DNA from: Nocardioides sp. SLBN-35 | GTDB taxonomy: Bacteria; Actinomycetota; Actinomycetes; Propionibacteriales; Nocardioidaceae | Direction: 5' to 3' | Length of the DNA stretch: 64,000 nt | NCBI RefSeq assembly: GCF_006715725.1 | Contig: NZ_VFNU01000001.1 | Location: 3,472,001 to 3,536,000, forward strand | Shown: positions 28,456-38,429 of the stretch, one piece after another | Layout: every line of letters begins with the position of its first letter | Position numbering within the stretch: the first letter of the stretch is position 1 | Position numbers and translations under genes: made by a program | The notes under the pieces: generated by a model | Databases searched by the model: none | Seen by the model: the letters and a program-made list of their open reading frames with translations, nothing else | What the model was told of the DNA's origin: nothing

Positions 28456-29525
28456 GACTCGGCCTGTTCCTCCGCGACCACGACCCGCAGGATCGCGTCG
28501 TCGTCCACGATCCCGATCACGCGGTCACCGTCGACCACGCGGACCGGGTGCTCGGAGGCCAGCGCTGCCTTGGCGGCCTGCCGCACGATGGTGTCGCAGG
28601 ACATCACCGGTCCGTCCATCGAGTCCTCGGGCCGCGGCTCGCGCATCACCCACTTCAGGGTGAGCACGTGGGAGCGGGGCACCTCGGAGACGAAGTCGCG
28701 CACGTAGTCGTCGACCGGCGCGCCCACGACCTCGTCGGGTGCGCCGACCTGCACGATCTCGCCGTCGCGCATGATCAGGATCCGGTCGCCGAGCTTGAGC
28801 GCCTCCTGCAGGTCGTGGGTGATGAAGACCATCGTCTTGCGCAGGTCGCGGTGGAGACGGATCACCTCGTTCTGCATGTCGCGGCGGATCAGCGGGTCGA
28901 GCGCCGAGAACGGCTCGTCGAACAGCAGGATGCTCGGGTCGCCCGCGAGCGCGCGGGCCAGGCCGACGCGCTGCTGCATGCCGCCGGAGAGCTGGTCGGG
29001 ATAGGAGTGCGAGAACCCGTCGAGCCCGACGAGCGAGACGACCTCCTCGGCCTTGGCCCGGCGCTCCTTCTTCTTCATGCCGCGGATCTCGAGCCCGTAG
29101 GCGATGTTGTCGATGACCTGGCGGTGCGGCAGCAGCCCGAAGTGCTGGAAGACCATCGAGACCCGGTTGCGGCGCAGGTCGCGCAGCTGGGCGTCGGAGG
29201 CGGTCGTGACGTCGATCCCGTCGATCACCACCGAGCCCGCGGTCGGCTCGATCAACCGGGTCAGGCAGCGGACCAGGGTCGACTTCCCCGATCCCGAGAG
29301 CCCCATCACGACGAAGACCTCGCCGGGCGCCACCTCGAACGACACGTCCTTCACGCCGGCGACGCAGCCCGTCTTGGCCTTCAGCTCGGCGCGCGAGAGC
29401 TCCGCGTCCGGCGTACCGATGATCCGGTCGGCGCGGGGGCCGAAGATCTTCCACAGGTTGCGCACCGCCAGCGCGCTCTCGGCGGACGTCACCGGTACGA
29501 CGTCCTTCTCGGTCGCCACGCTCAT
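28452..29525 (-). CDS. glycine betaine ABC transporter ATP-binding protein
   Basis: A 357-residue ProV/OpuAA-type ATPase. Walker [10 protein letters not shown], signature LSGGMQQRV and Walker [13 protein letters not shown] are intact. The N-terminal VRNLWKIFG and [14 protein letters not shown] segments fit the family, and a C-terminal CBS-like region ([32 protein letters not shown]) is the usual ionic-strength or ligand sensor of osmoprotectant transporters. It is coupled by ATGA and GTGA overlaps to choline dehydrogenase upstream and the permease downstream, so uptake and choline oxidation are co-translated. Confidence 0.92.
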   Translation of the reverse strand: MSVATEKDVVPVTSAESALAVRNLWKIFGPRADRIIGTPDAELSRAELKAKTGCVAGVKDVSFEVAPGEVFVVMGLSGSGKSTLVRCLTRLIEPTAGSVVIDGIDVTTASDAQLRDLRRNRVSMVFQHFGLLPHRQVIDNIAYGLEIRGMKKKERRAKAEEVVSLVGLDGFSHSYPDQLSGGMQQRVGLARALAGDPSILLFDEPFSALDPLIRRDMQNEVIRLHRDLRKTMVFITHDLQEALKLGDRILIMRDGEIVQVGAPDEVVGAPVDDYVRDFVSEVPRSHVLTLKWVMREPRPEDSMDGPVMSCDTIVRQAAKAALASEHPVRVVDGDRVIGIVDDDAILRVVVAEEQAES

Positions 29526-31246
29526 CTGTGCTCCTCACGGTTGCGGCTGTCGCCGGGTGGATGGAGAGGCATGTCGTCGCGGTAGCGGTAGTACGGCACG
29601 TCGAGGGCCGGCAGCGGCGTGTTGCCCGCGATCAGGTCGGCGGCCTTCTCGGCGACCATCATCACCGGCGCGTAGATGTTGCCGTTGGTGACGTACGGGA
29701 AGACCGATGCGTCGACGACCCGCAGGCCCTCGGTGCCGTGCACCCGCATCGAGGTCGGGTCGACCACGGAGGTCTCGTCGACGCCCATCTTCGCCGTGCA
29801 CGAGGGGTGCAGGGCCGTCTCGGCGTCGGCCCGGACCCAGTCCAGGATCTCGTCGTCGGTCTCCACCGACGGGCCGGGCGACAGCTCGCCGTCGTTGTAC
29901 GGCGCGAAGGCCGGCTGGTTGAGGATGTCGCGGGCCACCCGCACCGCCTCCACCCACTCCTTGCGGTCGGTCGGCGTCGAGAGGTAGTTGAACTGCAGGC
30001 TCGGGTGCACCCGTGGGTCCTTGCTCCGGATCCGGACCCAGCCGCGGGTGTCGGCGTACATCGGGCCGATGTGGACCTGGTAGCCGTGCGCGCCCTTCTC
30101 GAGGTTCTCGGGTGCCGAGCCGTCGTACCGGATCGCGATGGGCAGGAAGTGGAACATCAGGTTCGGGTAGTCCACCTCTTCGTTGCTGCGGCAGAAGCCG
30201 CCGCCCTCGAAGTGGTTGGTCGCGCCGAGCCCGCTGCGGTGGAAGAGCCACTGGTAGCCGATCCGGGGGCGCTCGCGCAGTCGCAGCCCGGGCGCGATCG
30301 ACACCGGCTGCTTCGAGGCGTACTGGATGTAGACCTCGAGGTGGTCCTGGAGGTTCTCCCCCACCCCGGGCAGGTGGTGCACGACGGGGATCCCGTGCCG
30401 GCGCAGCAGGCTCTCGTCGCCGACCCCCGAGAGCTGGAGCAGCTGCGGGGTGTTGATCGCGCCGCCGCACAGGATGACCTCGCCGGCGCGCACGGTGTGG
30501 GCGCGCCGGGCCTGCGAGTAGTCCACGCCCACCGCCCGCCTGCCTTCGAAGTTGACCTTGGAGACGAAGGCGTAGGTCTTGACCGTGAGGTTCGCGCGGC
30601 TCTTGACGGGATGCAGGTAGGCGCGGGCCGCCGACCAGCGGCGGCCGCGGTAGACGTTGCGGTCGAAGCGGGCGAAGCCCTCCTGGCGGTAGCCGTTGAC
30701 GTCGTCGGTCAGCGGGTAGCCCGCCTGCTGCGCGGCCTCGAAGAACGCGGCGAAGAGCGGGTTGCGGGCCGGGCCCTGCTCCAGCCGGAGCGGGCCGTCG
30801 CCCCCGCGCCAGTCGTCGGCCCCCACACTGCCGTCGACGAGGTAGCGCGTCTCCATCCGCTTGAAGTAGGGCAGGCAGTGCAGGTAGTCCCAGCTCTCCA
30901 TGCCCGGGTCGCGCGCCCAGCGCTCGTAGTCCATCGGGTTGCCCCGCTGGAAGATCATCCCGTTGATGCTGCTCGAACCACCGAGGACCTTGCCACGGGC
31001 GTGGAAGACCCGACGCCCGCCCATGTACGGCTCGGGGTCGGTCTCGTAGCGCCAGTCGTAGAGCCGGTTGCCGATCGGGATCGGCAGCGCGGCCGGCATG
31101 TGGATGAACGGGTCGATCCGGTAGTCGGAGCGTCCGGCCTCCAGCACCAGCACGCTGGTACCGGGGTCGGCGGAGAGCCGGTTGGCCAGGGCGCACCCAG
31201 CGGAGCCTCCGCCCACGATCACGTAGTCGTACCGCTCCGCACCCAT
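29522..31246 (-). CDS. betA: choline dehydrogenase (GMC family)
   Basis: A 574-residue GMC oxidoreductase of BetA length. FAD-binding GGGSAG lies at residues 12-17, followed by [18 protein letters not shown] (GMC signature 1), [15 protein letters not shown] (signature 2), and the C-terminal HPSCTAKMG...[14 protein letters not shown] with the catalytic His/Asn pair. It oxidises choline to betaine aldehyde. It lies 16 bp after the betaine-aldehyde-dehydrogenase-like gene and overlaps the transporter ATPase, which makes choline a better guess than other alcohols. Confidence 0.85.
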   Translation of the reverse strand: MGAERYDYVIVGGGSAGCALANRLSADPGTSVLVLEAGRSDYRIDPFIHMPAALPIPIGNRLYDWRYETDPEPYMGGRRVFHARGKVLGGSSSINGMIFQRGNPMDYERWARDPGMESWDYLHCLPYFKRMETRYLVDGSVGADDWRGGDGPLRLEQGPARNPLFAAFFEAAQQAGYPLTDDVNGYRQEGFARFDRNVYRGRRWSAARAYLHPVKSRANLTVKTYAFVSKVNFEGRRAVGVDYSQARRAHTVRAGEVILCGGAINTPQLLQLSGVGDESLLRRHGIPVVHHLPGVGENLQDHLEVYIQYASKQPVSIAPGLRLRERPRIGYQWLFHRSGLGATNHFEGGGFCRSNEEVDYPNLMFHFLPIAIRYDGSAPENLEKGAHGYQVHIGPMYADTRGWVRIRSKDPRVHPSLQFNYLSTPTDRKEWVEAVRVARDILNQPAFAPYNDGELSPGPSVETDDEILDWVRADAETALHPSCTAKMGVDETSVVDPTSMRVHGTEGLRVVDASVFPYVTNGNIYAPVMMVAEKAADLIAGNTPLPALDVPYYRYRDDMPLHPPGDSRNREEHR

Positions 31247-31262
31247 CTCGGTCCCGTCCCGT

Positions 31263-32732
31263 CTATCCGGCGAACCAGCGCTGCTCGGCCGGTCGGATGT
31301 TGTGCCACACGTGCTTGGTCTCGCGGTACTCCTCGAGTCCGGCCAGCCCGAGCTCGCGCCCGGTGCCGGACTGCTTGAAGCCGCCCCACTCGGCCTGCGG
31401 GACGTACGGGTGGTAGTCGTTGATCCACACCGTGCCCATCCGCAGCCGGCCCGCGACGCGCTGGCCCTTGCCCGCGTCCTGGGTCCACACCGCGCCGGCC
31501 AGGCCGTAGATGCTGTCGTTGGCGATCCGGACGGCCTCGTCCTCGTCGGTGAACGTCTCGACCGTCAGCACCGGGCCGAAGGACTCGTCCTGGGTGACGG
31601 ACATGTCGCTGCGGCAGCCGTCGAGCACGGTGGGCAGGTAGTAGTACCCATCGGCCAGCTCGGGGTCGTCGGGTCGCCGGCCACCACAGCGCAGTACCGC
31701 TCCCTCGGCGAGCCCGGCGGCGACGTACGCCTCGACCTTGTCGCGGTGGGCGGCACTGGTCAGCGGCCCGGTCTCGGCCTTGTCGTCGAAGGGGCCGCCC
31801 AGCCGGATCCGGCCGGCCCGCTCGACCAGGGCGTCGACGAAGGAGTCGTGGACGGACGCCTCGACGAGCAGCCGGGCACCGGCCGAGCACACCTGTCCGG
31901 AGTGCAGGAAGACCGCGGTGAGCGCGAAGTCGAGGGCGACCGCGAGATCGGCGTCTGCGAAGACGATGTTGGGGTTCTTGCCGCCCAGCTCGAGCGCGAC
32001 CTTCTTCACGGTGCCGGCCGCGGCCGACATCAGCCGCCGGCCGGTGGCCAGACCGCCGGTGAAGGACACGAGGTCGACGCGCGGGTCCTCGGCCAGCGGG
32101 GCCCCGGCGTCGGGGCCGGCGCCGAGGACCAGGTTGCCGACGCCGGCCGGCAGTCCGGCCTCGGTGAGCAGTCGCATCAGGTGGATCGCGGTGTGCGGGG
32201 TCAGCTCGCTGGGCTTGAGCACGAAGGTGTTGCCGGCGGCGAGGCAGGGCGCGACCTTCCAGGCGACCTGCAGCAGCGGGTAGTTCCAGGGCGCGATCAG
32301 GCCGCACACGCCGACGGGCTCGTGGACGATCCGGCTGACGACGTCCGGGTTCCCGGTGTCGACGACGCGACCGGCGTCCTCGGCGGCGATCCGCCCGTAG
32401 TGGCGGAAGACGCCGACGATGTCGTCGATGTCGTACTCCGACTCGACCAGGCGCTTGCCGGTGTCGAGCGACTCCATCCGCGCCAGCTCGGCCTTGTCGC
32501 GGACGAGCAGGTCGGCGACCCGCAGCAGCAGGTCGCCCCGCTCGCGGGCCGGCGTACCGGGCCACGGACCGGCGTGGAATGCCCGGTGGGCCGCGCCGAT
32601 GGCGTCGCGGGTGTCCTCGGCGCTCGCCTCGTCGACCTCGGCCACCAGGGTGCCGTCCGCGGGACAGTGGATGGCCCGGCGGCCACCGGCGGCGGGAGCG
32701 CGCCACTCCCCGTCGACGAAGAGATCCGGCAC
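31263..32732 (-). CDS. betB: betaine aldehyde dehydrogenase
   Basis: A 489-residue aldehyde dehydrogenase of BetB length. [16 protein letters not shown], the Glu in [12 protein letters not shown], the catalytic Cys in [11 protein letters not shown], and late [14 protein letters not shown] are all present; [20 protein letters not shown] and [14 protein letters not shown] resemble BetB-type enzymes. GTG at 32732 is preceded by AAGGAGGTG. It gives glycine betaine from betaine aldehyde and is first in the operon with betA and the betaine transporter. Two palindromic operator-like sites lie in its 129-bp promoter region, next to the IclR gene. Confidence 0.85.
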   Translation of the reverse strand: MPDLFVDGEWRAPAAGGRRAIHCPADGTLVAEVDEASAEDTRDAIGAAHRAFHAGPWPGTPARERGDLLLRVADLLVRDKAELARMESLDTGKRLVESEYDIDDIVGVFRHYGRIAAEDAGRVVDTGNPDVVSRIVHEPVGVCGLIAPWNYPLLQVAWKVAPCLAAGNTFVLKPSELTPHTAIHLMRLLTEAGLPAGVGNLVLGAGPDAGAPLAEDPRVDLVSFTGGLATGRRLMSAAAGTVKKVALELGGKNPNIVFADADLAVALDFALTAVFLHSGQVCSAGARLLVEASVHDSFVDALVERAGRIRLGGPFDDKAETGPLTSAAHRDKVEAYVAAGLAEGAVLRCGGRRPDDPELADGYYYLPTVLDGCRSDMSVTQDESFGPVLTVETFTDEDEAVRIANDSIYGLAGAVWTQDAGKGQRVAGRLRMGTVWINDYHPYVPQAEWGGFKQSGTGRELGLAGLEEYRETKHVWHNIRPAEQRWFAG

Positions 32733-32757
32733 CGCGCCACCTCCTTCCAGGACAGGT

Positions 32758-32794
32758 GTTGCGTATGACGCACAACACTTCTCGTTGCGCAACG
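32758..32794. promoter_or_regulatory. paired GTTGCG operators before betB
   Basis: GTTGCGTATGACGCACAAC at 32758-32776 is an interrupted inverted repeat sharing GTTGCGTAT with the site before dimethylglycine dehydrogenase. Seven bases on, CGTTGCGCAACG (32783-32794) is a perfect 12-bp palindrome. They lie 26-62 bp upstream of betB and fit binding by the IclR protein encoded just upstream. Confidence 0.55.
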
Positions 32795-32861
32795 CTCTGA
32801 GAATGCTGCGATCCCGCGCCCGCGTCAAGGACCCCCGCGGCCCGGGCTCAGCGGCGCGGGC

Positions 32862-33632
32862 TCACTCGCGCCAGCTCCAGCCCAGCCGGTGGGAGATCTC
32901 CCCGGCCGCGGCCAGGCACTGCGGGATCACCGCCTCGAGCCGCTCCGAGGAGAGCCGGAACGTGGGCCCGGAGACGCTGATCGAGGCGATGACGTCACCG
33001 TGGGCGTTGCGGATCGGCGCGGCCACCGCGGTGAGCCCGACCTCGAGCTCGTCGATCGCCAAGGAGTAGCCCTGCTCGCGGATCGTCGCCAGCTCCTTGC
33101 GCAGCTGCGCCTTGTTGGTGATGGTCGCCGGTGTGAACCGGGCCAGGGAGCCGAGCGCCTCGGCCAGCTGCTCGGGCGTGAGCTCGCTGAGCAGCACCTT
33201 GCCGTTGCTCGTCGCGTGCAGCGGGATGTGCTGGCCCACCCAGTTGTGGGACTGCAGTGCGGAGGAGCCCGCGACCTGGTCGAGGTAGAGCGCCGCGTGC
33301 TCGGCGCGCACCGTCAGGTTGACCGTCTCCCCCGTGTCGGCCGCCAGCTGCCGGGTGATCGGGCGTGCCTCCTGCACCAGGTCCAGCCGGGCGGTCGTGG
33401 CACCCGCGAGCCGGAGCAGTCCCACGCCGAGCGAGTAGCGGCCCCGATCGCCCGCCTGCTCGACCAGCCGGTGCGCCTCCAACGTGGAGACCAGCCGGAA
33501 GGCCGTCGACTTGTGGACCTCGAGCTCGGCCGCGATCTCGGTGACGCCCGCCGTGCCCAACCGGGCCAGTACCTCCAGGATGGTCAGCGCCCGGTCGACG
33601 GACTGGACCGTGGCCGCCTCACTGTTGCTCAT
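32862..33632 (-). CDS. IclR-family regulator, likely of the betaine genes
   Basis: A 256-residue IclR regulator. The N-terminal winged helix (SVDRALTILEVLARLGTAGVTEIAAELEVHKSTAFRLVSTLE) is followed by the effector domain with HATSNGKVLLSEL and DELEVGLTAVAAPIRN, both typical. The ATG at 33632 gives the normal start; its upstream 25 bp to purU hold GCGCAACGATATG, a half-site like those before betB, dimethylglycine dehydrogenase and BCCT, suggesting autoregulation. It lies inside the co-directional betaine run, so I infer it controls betaine/choline catabolism. Ligand unknown. Confidence 0.85.
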   Translation of the reverse strand: MSNSEAATVQSVDRALTILEVLARLGTAGVTEIAAELEVHKSTAFRLVSTLEAHRLVEQAGDRGRYSLGVGLLRLAGATTARLDLVQEARPITRQLAADTGETVNLTVRAEHAALYLDQVAGSSALQSHNWVGQHIPLHATSNGKVLLSELTPEQLAEALGSLARFTPATITNKAQLRKELATIREQGYSLAIDELEVGLTAVAAPIRNAHGDVIASISVSGPTFRLSSERLEAVIPQCLAAAGEISHRLGWSWRE

Positions 33633-33657
33633 GGCGCAACGATATGCCCGATGTGCG

Positions 33658-34569
33658 TCAGCGGAAGACCACCGTGCGGTGCCCGTTGAGCAGGACCCGG
33701 GACTCGGCGTGCCAGCGCACGGCACGAGAGAGCACCTGCGCCTCGACGTCGCGTCCCGCGGTCACCAGCTGGTCCTGGTTGAAGCCGTGGTCGACGCGGA
33801 CGACGTCCTGCTCGATGATCGGGCCCTCGTCGAGGTCGGCGGTGACGTAGTGCGCGGTCGCGCCGACCAGCTTCACCCCGCGGTCGAAGGCCTGGTGGTA
33901 CGGCTTGGCGCCCTTGAAGCTCGGCAGGAACGAGTGGTGGATGTTGATGGCCCGTCCGCTGAGCTCGGCGCACATCCGGTCCGAGAGCACCTGCATGTAG
34001 CGGGCCAGCACGACCAGGTCGACGTCGTGCTCGGCGATCAGCTCCCGCAGCCGGTCCTCGGCCTGCTCCTTGGTGTCGGGGGTGACCGGGACGTGCACGA
34101 ACTCCAGGCCGTGGGCCCGGGCCAGCGGCTCGGCGTCGCGGTGGTTGGACACCACCACGGGGATCTCGATCTGCAGCGACCCGGTGCTGTGGCGGAAGAG
34201 CAGGTCGTTGAGGCAGTGCAGGTGCTTGGAGACCATGATCAGGGTGCGGTACGGCGCCTTCGCGTCCCACAGCTCGAAGGTCATCGCGAACCGTTCGGCG
34301 ACCTCGGCGAAGTCGGCGCGCAGCCCCTCGGCGCTCACCTCCTCCCCGTCGACGACGAAGTCGAGCCGCATGAAGAAGGTGCCCGTGATCTGGTCGCCGA
34401 ACTGCTGGCTCTCGATGATGTTGCCGCCGTGGGCCACCAGGAACCCGGACACGGCGTGCACCACGCCCGGCCGGTCGGGACAGGTGAGGACCAGGACGAA
34501 GTCTCCGGACGGGGCGCTGGCCACGCCGCCCACCCGCTCGATCACCCGCTCAGTCACCCGCTCAGTCAC
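33658..34569 (-). CDS. purU: formyltetrahydrofolate deformylase
   Basis: A 303-residue PurU. An N-terminal ACT domain (VLVLTCPDRPGVVHAVSGFLV) is followed by the formyl-transferase-fold domain with IPVVVSNHRD, the catalytic Asn/His of NIHHSFLPSFKGAKPYHQAF, and GATAHYVTADLDEGPII. It releases formate from 10-formyl-THF, a sink for one-carbon units. It overlaps the MttB-family gene by eight bases, so it is made with the methyltransferase. The first residues are coded by a 12-bp imperfect tandem repeat (VTER, VTER, VIER) offering GTG starts at 34569, 34557 and 34545; I keep the first but any may be used. Confidence 0.9.
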   Translation of the reverse strand: MTERVTERVIERVGGVASAPSGDFVLVLTCPDRPGVVHAVSGFLVAHGGNIIESQQFGDQITGTFFMRLDFVVDGEEVSAEGLRADFAEVAERFAMTFELWDAKAPYRTLIMVSKHLHCLNDLLFRHSTGSLQIEIPVVVSNHRDAEPLARAHGLEFVHVPVTPDTKEQAEDRLRELIAEHDVDLVVLARYMQVLSDRMCAELSGRAINIHHSFLPSFKGAKPYHQAFDRGVKLVGATAHYVTADLDEGPIIEQDVVRVDHGFNQDQLVTAGRDVEAQVLSRAVRWHAESRVLLNGHRTVVFR

Positions 34570-36001
34570 CGAGCTCGGCCCGGCGGCGGACGACGTACTC
34601 CCGCAGCTCCTCCTCGATCGCCGCGTCCAGCGGCGGCGCCTCGTACTCCTCGAGCTTCTTGCGGTAGATCTCCTCGGCCCGGGTGTTGGCGTCCTTGCCG
34701 CCGCCCCGCATCCACCGCTCGTAGTTCTCCGAGGACGACAGCAACGGGCGGTAGAAGCAGGTGCGGAAGCGCTCCATGGTGTGCATGGCGCCGAGGAAGT
34801 GGCCGCCGTGCCCGACCTCCTCGTGGGCGCCGAACGCCATCGAGTCCTCGTCGATCTCCAACGGCGTGAACTCGGCCTGCATCATCTGCAGCAGCTCGAT
34901 GTCGACGATGAACTTCTCGTAGCCGGCGACCAGGCCGCCCTCGAGCCACCCGGCGGAGTGCATCACCCAGTTCGCGCCGGCCAGGAAGGTCGGCAGCATC
35001 GTCATCAGCGCCTCGTAGCCGGCCTGCGCGTCGGCCACCTGCGAGGAGGTCAGGCCGCCACCGGTGCGGAACGGCAGCCCGAAGTGCCGGGCGATCTGGC
35101 CGGTGCACAGCAGGCCGAGGCCCGACTCCGGCGTCCCGAAGGTGGGCGAGCCGGACTGCATGTCGATGTTCGACAGGAACGATCCGAAGATGACCGGGGT
35201 ACCTGGCCGGATCAGCTGGGACAGCGCGATGCCGGACAGCGCCTCGACGATCTGCTGGACCAGGGCGGCCGGGATGGTCACCGGCGACATGGCGCCCATC
35301 AGGATGAACGGAGTCAGTACGACGGGCTGCCCGGCGCCGGAGTACTCGAACTGCGCCTCGAGCATGCGGTCGTCCCAGCGCAGCGGTGAGTTGCAGTTGA
35401 TCAGCGAGATGGTCGCGGGCGTCTCCTCGATCGCCTCGCGCGAGCCGAACAGGATCGAGGTCATCGCCAGGGTGTCGGCGGCGTTGACGCCCGAGACGAC
35501 ATTGCCCATGTAGACCTTGTCGGTCAGCGTCTGCAGCGCGAGCGTCATGTCGAGGTGCCGGCTGTCGAGCGGGGTGTCGTTGGGCTCGCAGATGACGCCG
35601 CCGGCGGAGTCGAGGACGGGGAACGACTGGGCGAGCTTCGTGAAGCTGCGGAAGTCGTCCATGGTCGCGTCACGGCGGACCTCGCCCTGGCGCACGAACG
35701 GGGGCCCGTACACCGCGCCGAAGGCCATCGAGTCGCCGCCGATGTGGATGCTGTTGGCCGGGTTGCGGGCCTGGACGTCGAACTCCGCGGGCGCCTTCGC
35801 CACCTGCGCGAGCACGAAGTCGGGGTCGAGGAAGACCGTGTTGCCCTCGACGCGCTGGCCCGCCTTGCGGAAGAGCTCGAGCGCCCGTTCGTCCATGAAC
35901 TCGACGCCGATCTCGGTCATCAGCCTGCGCCAGCCCTTGTCGAGCGTGGCCATCGCATCGGCGGAGAGCACTTCGTAGCGCGGCATCCGGTTCTGGAACA
36001 T
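34562..36001 (-). CDS. MttB-superfamily (non-pyrrolysine) methylamine/betaine:corrinoid methyltransferase
   Basis: A 479-residue member of the trimethylamine methyltransferase superfamily. RYEVLSADAMATLDKGWRRL at the start, the central LINCNSPLRWDDRMLEA, PVTIPAALVQQIVEALSG, and late GGHFLGAMHTMERFRTCFYRP fit. There is no in-frame TAG, so it is not a pyrrolysine enzyme but of the MtgB type, which moves a methyl group from a quaternary amine such as glycine betaine to Co(I)-corrinoid. AAGGAGG fixes the ATG at 36001. The cognate corrinoid protein, methyl-THF transferase and activator are encoded divergently, and dimethylglycine dehydrogenase lies in the same co-directional run; glycine betaine is therefore the most likely substrate. 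Proline betaine or carnitine remain possible. Confidence 0.88.
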   Translation of the reverse strand: MFQNRMPRYEVLSADAMATLDKGWRRLMTEIGVEFMDERALELFRKAGQRVEGNTVFLDPDFVLAQVAKAPAEFDVQARNPANSIHIGGDSMAFGAVYGPPFVRQGEVRRDATMDDFRSFTKLAQSFPVLDSAGGVICEPNDTPLDSRHLDMTLALQTLTDKVYMGNVVSGVNAADTLAMTSILFGSREAIEETPATISLINCNSPLRWDDRMLEAQFEYSGAGQPVVLTPFILMGAMSPVTIPAALVQQIVEALSGIALSQLIRPGTPVIFGSFLSNIDMQSGSPTFGTPESGLGLLCTGQIARHFGLPFRTGGGLTSSQVADAQAGYEALMTMLPTFLAGANWVMHSAGWLEGGLVAGYEKFIVDIELLQMMQAEFTPLEIDEDSMAFGAHEEVGHGGHFLGAMHTMERFRTCFYRPLLSSSENYERWMRGGGKDANTRAEEIYRKKLEEYEAPPLDAAIEEELREYVVRRRAELGD

Positions 36002-36063
36002 CGAGCCTCCTTGGGTCCTTGACCGGGAATCCTTCGGCATCCTAGCCTCATGATATGGGATCT

Positions 36064-36084
36064 GAGTTCCACATCATGGAACTC
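36064..36084. promoter_or_regulatory. perfect inverted repeat, probable IclR operator
   Basis: GAGTTCCA, five bases, TGGAACTC. It lies in the 116-bp region between the divergent methyltransferase and IclR genes. The GTTCCA-N5-TGGAAC core resembles known IclR-family sites, so it probably lets the adjacent IclR protein control both the methyltransferase/purU and corrinoid operons. Confidence 0.65.
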
Positions 36085-36117
36085 TTCGCGAACGAACGGA
36101 ACCACGGTGAGCACCCG

Positions 36118-36884
36118 ATGAGCACGCCCCCGAACACCGGCACGCAGGCGGTGGACCGCGCCGCCCTGCTCGTCGCCACGGTCGTGCGGGCGGACGAGCC
36201 GCTGAGCTTCGCGGACCTGCAGGACTCCTGCGGACTGCCGAAGTCGACGACCTCACGGATGCTTGCCGCCCTCGAGCGCAACGAGCTCCTCGAGCGCAAC
36301 GCCGCCGGGTCCTACGTCGCCGGTCCGCTGTTCTGGCTCTACGCCGCGCGCCACGACCCGTGGGAGGAGCTGGTGCGGCTGGCCAGGTCCACGATGGACC
36401 GGGTCGGCGCCGACACCGGCGAGACCGTCCACCTCTCGGTGTGCCGCGGCGACCGGGTCGTGCAGGTGGCGCAGGTCGACTCGACGTACCTTCTCGGCAC
36501 CCGCGACTGGACCACCGTCGACGTGCCCGCCCACACCTCGGCACTCGGCAAGGTGCTGCTGGCGCACGGCCTCGTCGACCTGCCCGCCGGCGAGCTCGAC
36601 CAGGCGACGCCGCACACGGTCACCGACCGCGAGGTGCTGCGCCGCGAGCTCGCCCAGGTCGTCCGCCGCGGCTGGGCCGGCACCGTCGACGAGCTCGAGA
36701 TCGGCCTCTCCGGCGTCGCCGCGCCGGTGCGGGGCAGCAGCGGCGAGGTGGTCGCGGCACTCGGCATCTCGGGGCCCACGCCGCGCCTGGCCGAGCGGCG
36801 CGACGAGATCGGACGACAGTTGAGCAACCGAGCGGAGCAGCTATCCGGGCTGCTGCGTCGGCGCACGCGCAAGGAGGGCGTGGC

Positions 36885-36888
<4 letters not shown>
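36118..36888 (+). CDS. IclR-family regulator heading the corrinoid operon
   Basis: A 256-residue IclR regulator: winged helix at about residues 8-70 (AVDRAALLVATVVRADEPLSFADLQ, then LPKSTTSRMLAALERNELL), effector domain with VPAHTSALGKVLLAHG and VDELEIGLSGVAAPVRG. I start it at the ATG 36118 since the 21 codons upstream cover the operator. Its stop overlaps the corrinoid-protein start (ATGA), so regulator and corrinoid genes form one operon. The palindrome at 36064-36084 is its probable binding site. Confidence 0.87.
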
Positions 36889-37546
<658 letters not shown>

Positions 37547-37550
<4 letters not shown>

Positions 37551-38422
37551 GCGCCCCCCGCCTCGAGACCCGGCTGCGGTCGGCGACCCAGGAGGTCGTG
37601 ATCGGGCACGACACCCGGTTCTGCCTGATCGGTGAGCGGATCAACCCGACCGGGCGCCGGATCTTCCAGGAGCAGCTGCGCGCCGGCGACCTCTCGGCGA
37701 TCGAGCGCGACGTCCAGGCGCAGGTCGAGGGCGGTGCCGACGTCCTCGACGTCAACATGGGCGTGCCGCTGACCGACGAGGCCGACCTGCTGGCCAAGGC
37801 GATCACGATGGTGCAGAGGCTCACCGACAAGCCGATCTGCATCGACTCCTCGGTCGTCGAGGCGCTCGAGGCCGGGCTGGCGGTCTACCAGGGCCGCGCG
37901 CTGGTCAACTCGATCACCGCCGAGGACGAGCGGATGGCGCAGATCCTGCCCCTGGTCAAGAAGTACGACGCCGCGATCATCGCCCTGCCCAACGACGAGG
38001 ACGAGATCCCGATGGAGGTCGACAAGCGGGTCGAGCTGACCCGCAAGATCGTCCAGGTCGCGACCACGGAGTACGGCATCGCCCAGGCCGACATCGTGAT
38101 CGACCCGCTCGCCATGCCGATCGGAGCCGACGGGACGGTCGCGCTGACCTTCTTCGAGACCGTTCGGCGCATCCGCGACGAGTTCGGCGTCAACATGACC
38201 TGCGGCGCCTCGAACGTCTCCTTCGGCATGCCCTCGCGGCACGCCCTCGGGGCGGGGTTCCTCCCGATGGCCATGCAGGCCGGCCTGACCTCCGCCATCA
38301 TGGACACCCGCACCCCGCAGATCGTCGAGGCGGTCAAGGCCGCCGACCTGCTGCTCGGCCACGACGAGTGGGGCGGCGCCTGGATCGCGGCGCACCGGGC
38401 CCGGCAGGCGGCGACGGCATGA
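37547..38422 (+). CDS. methyl-corrinoid:tetrahydrofolate methyltransferase (MtgA-like)
   Basis: A 291-residue pterin-binding TIM-barrel protein: CLIGERINPTGRR, VEGGADVLDVNMGVPLTDE and GASNVSFGMPSRHALGAGFL are the pterin-site motifs of the methyl-THF:corrinoid methyltransferases (MtgA, AcsE, MetH middle domain). It should take the methyl from the neighbouring corrinoid protein to THF, giving methyl-THF. The lack of cobalamin and homocysteine domains sets it apart from MetH; dihydropteroate synthase is excluded by the GASNVSFG motif and context. ATGA overlap with the corrinoid gene. Confidence 0.9.
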
Positions 38423-38429
38423 GGCCGGG

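Noticed and set aside
34562..36001. Pyrrolysine (TAG read-through) in the MttB-family gene
   Set aside because: No in-frame TAG occurs before the true stop, and no pylT/pylS-like gene is visible; it is the non-pyrrolysine type.
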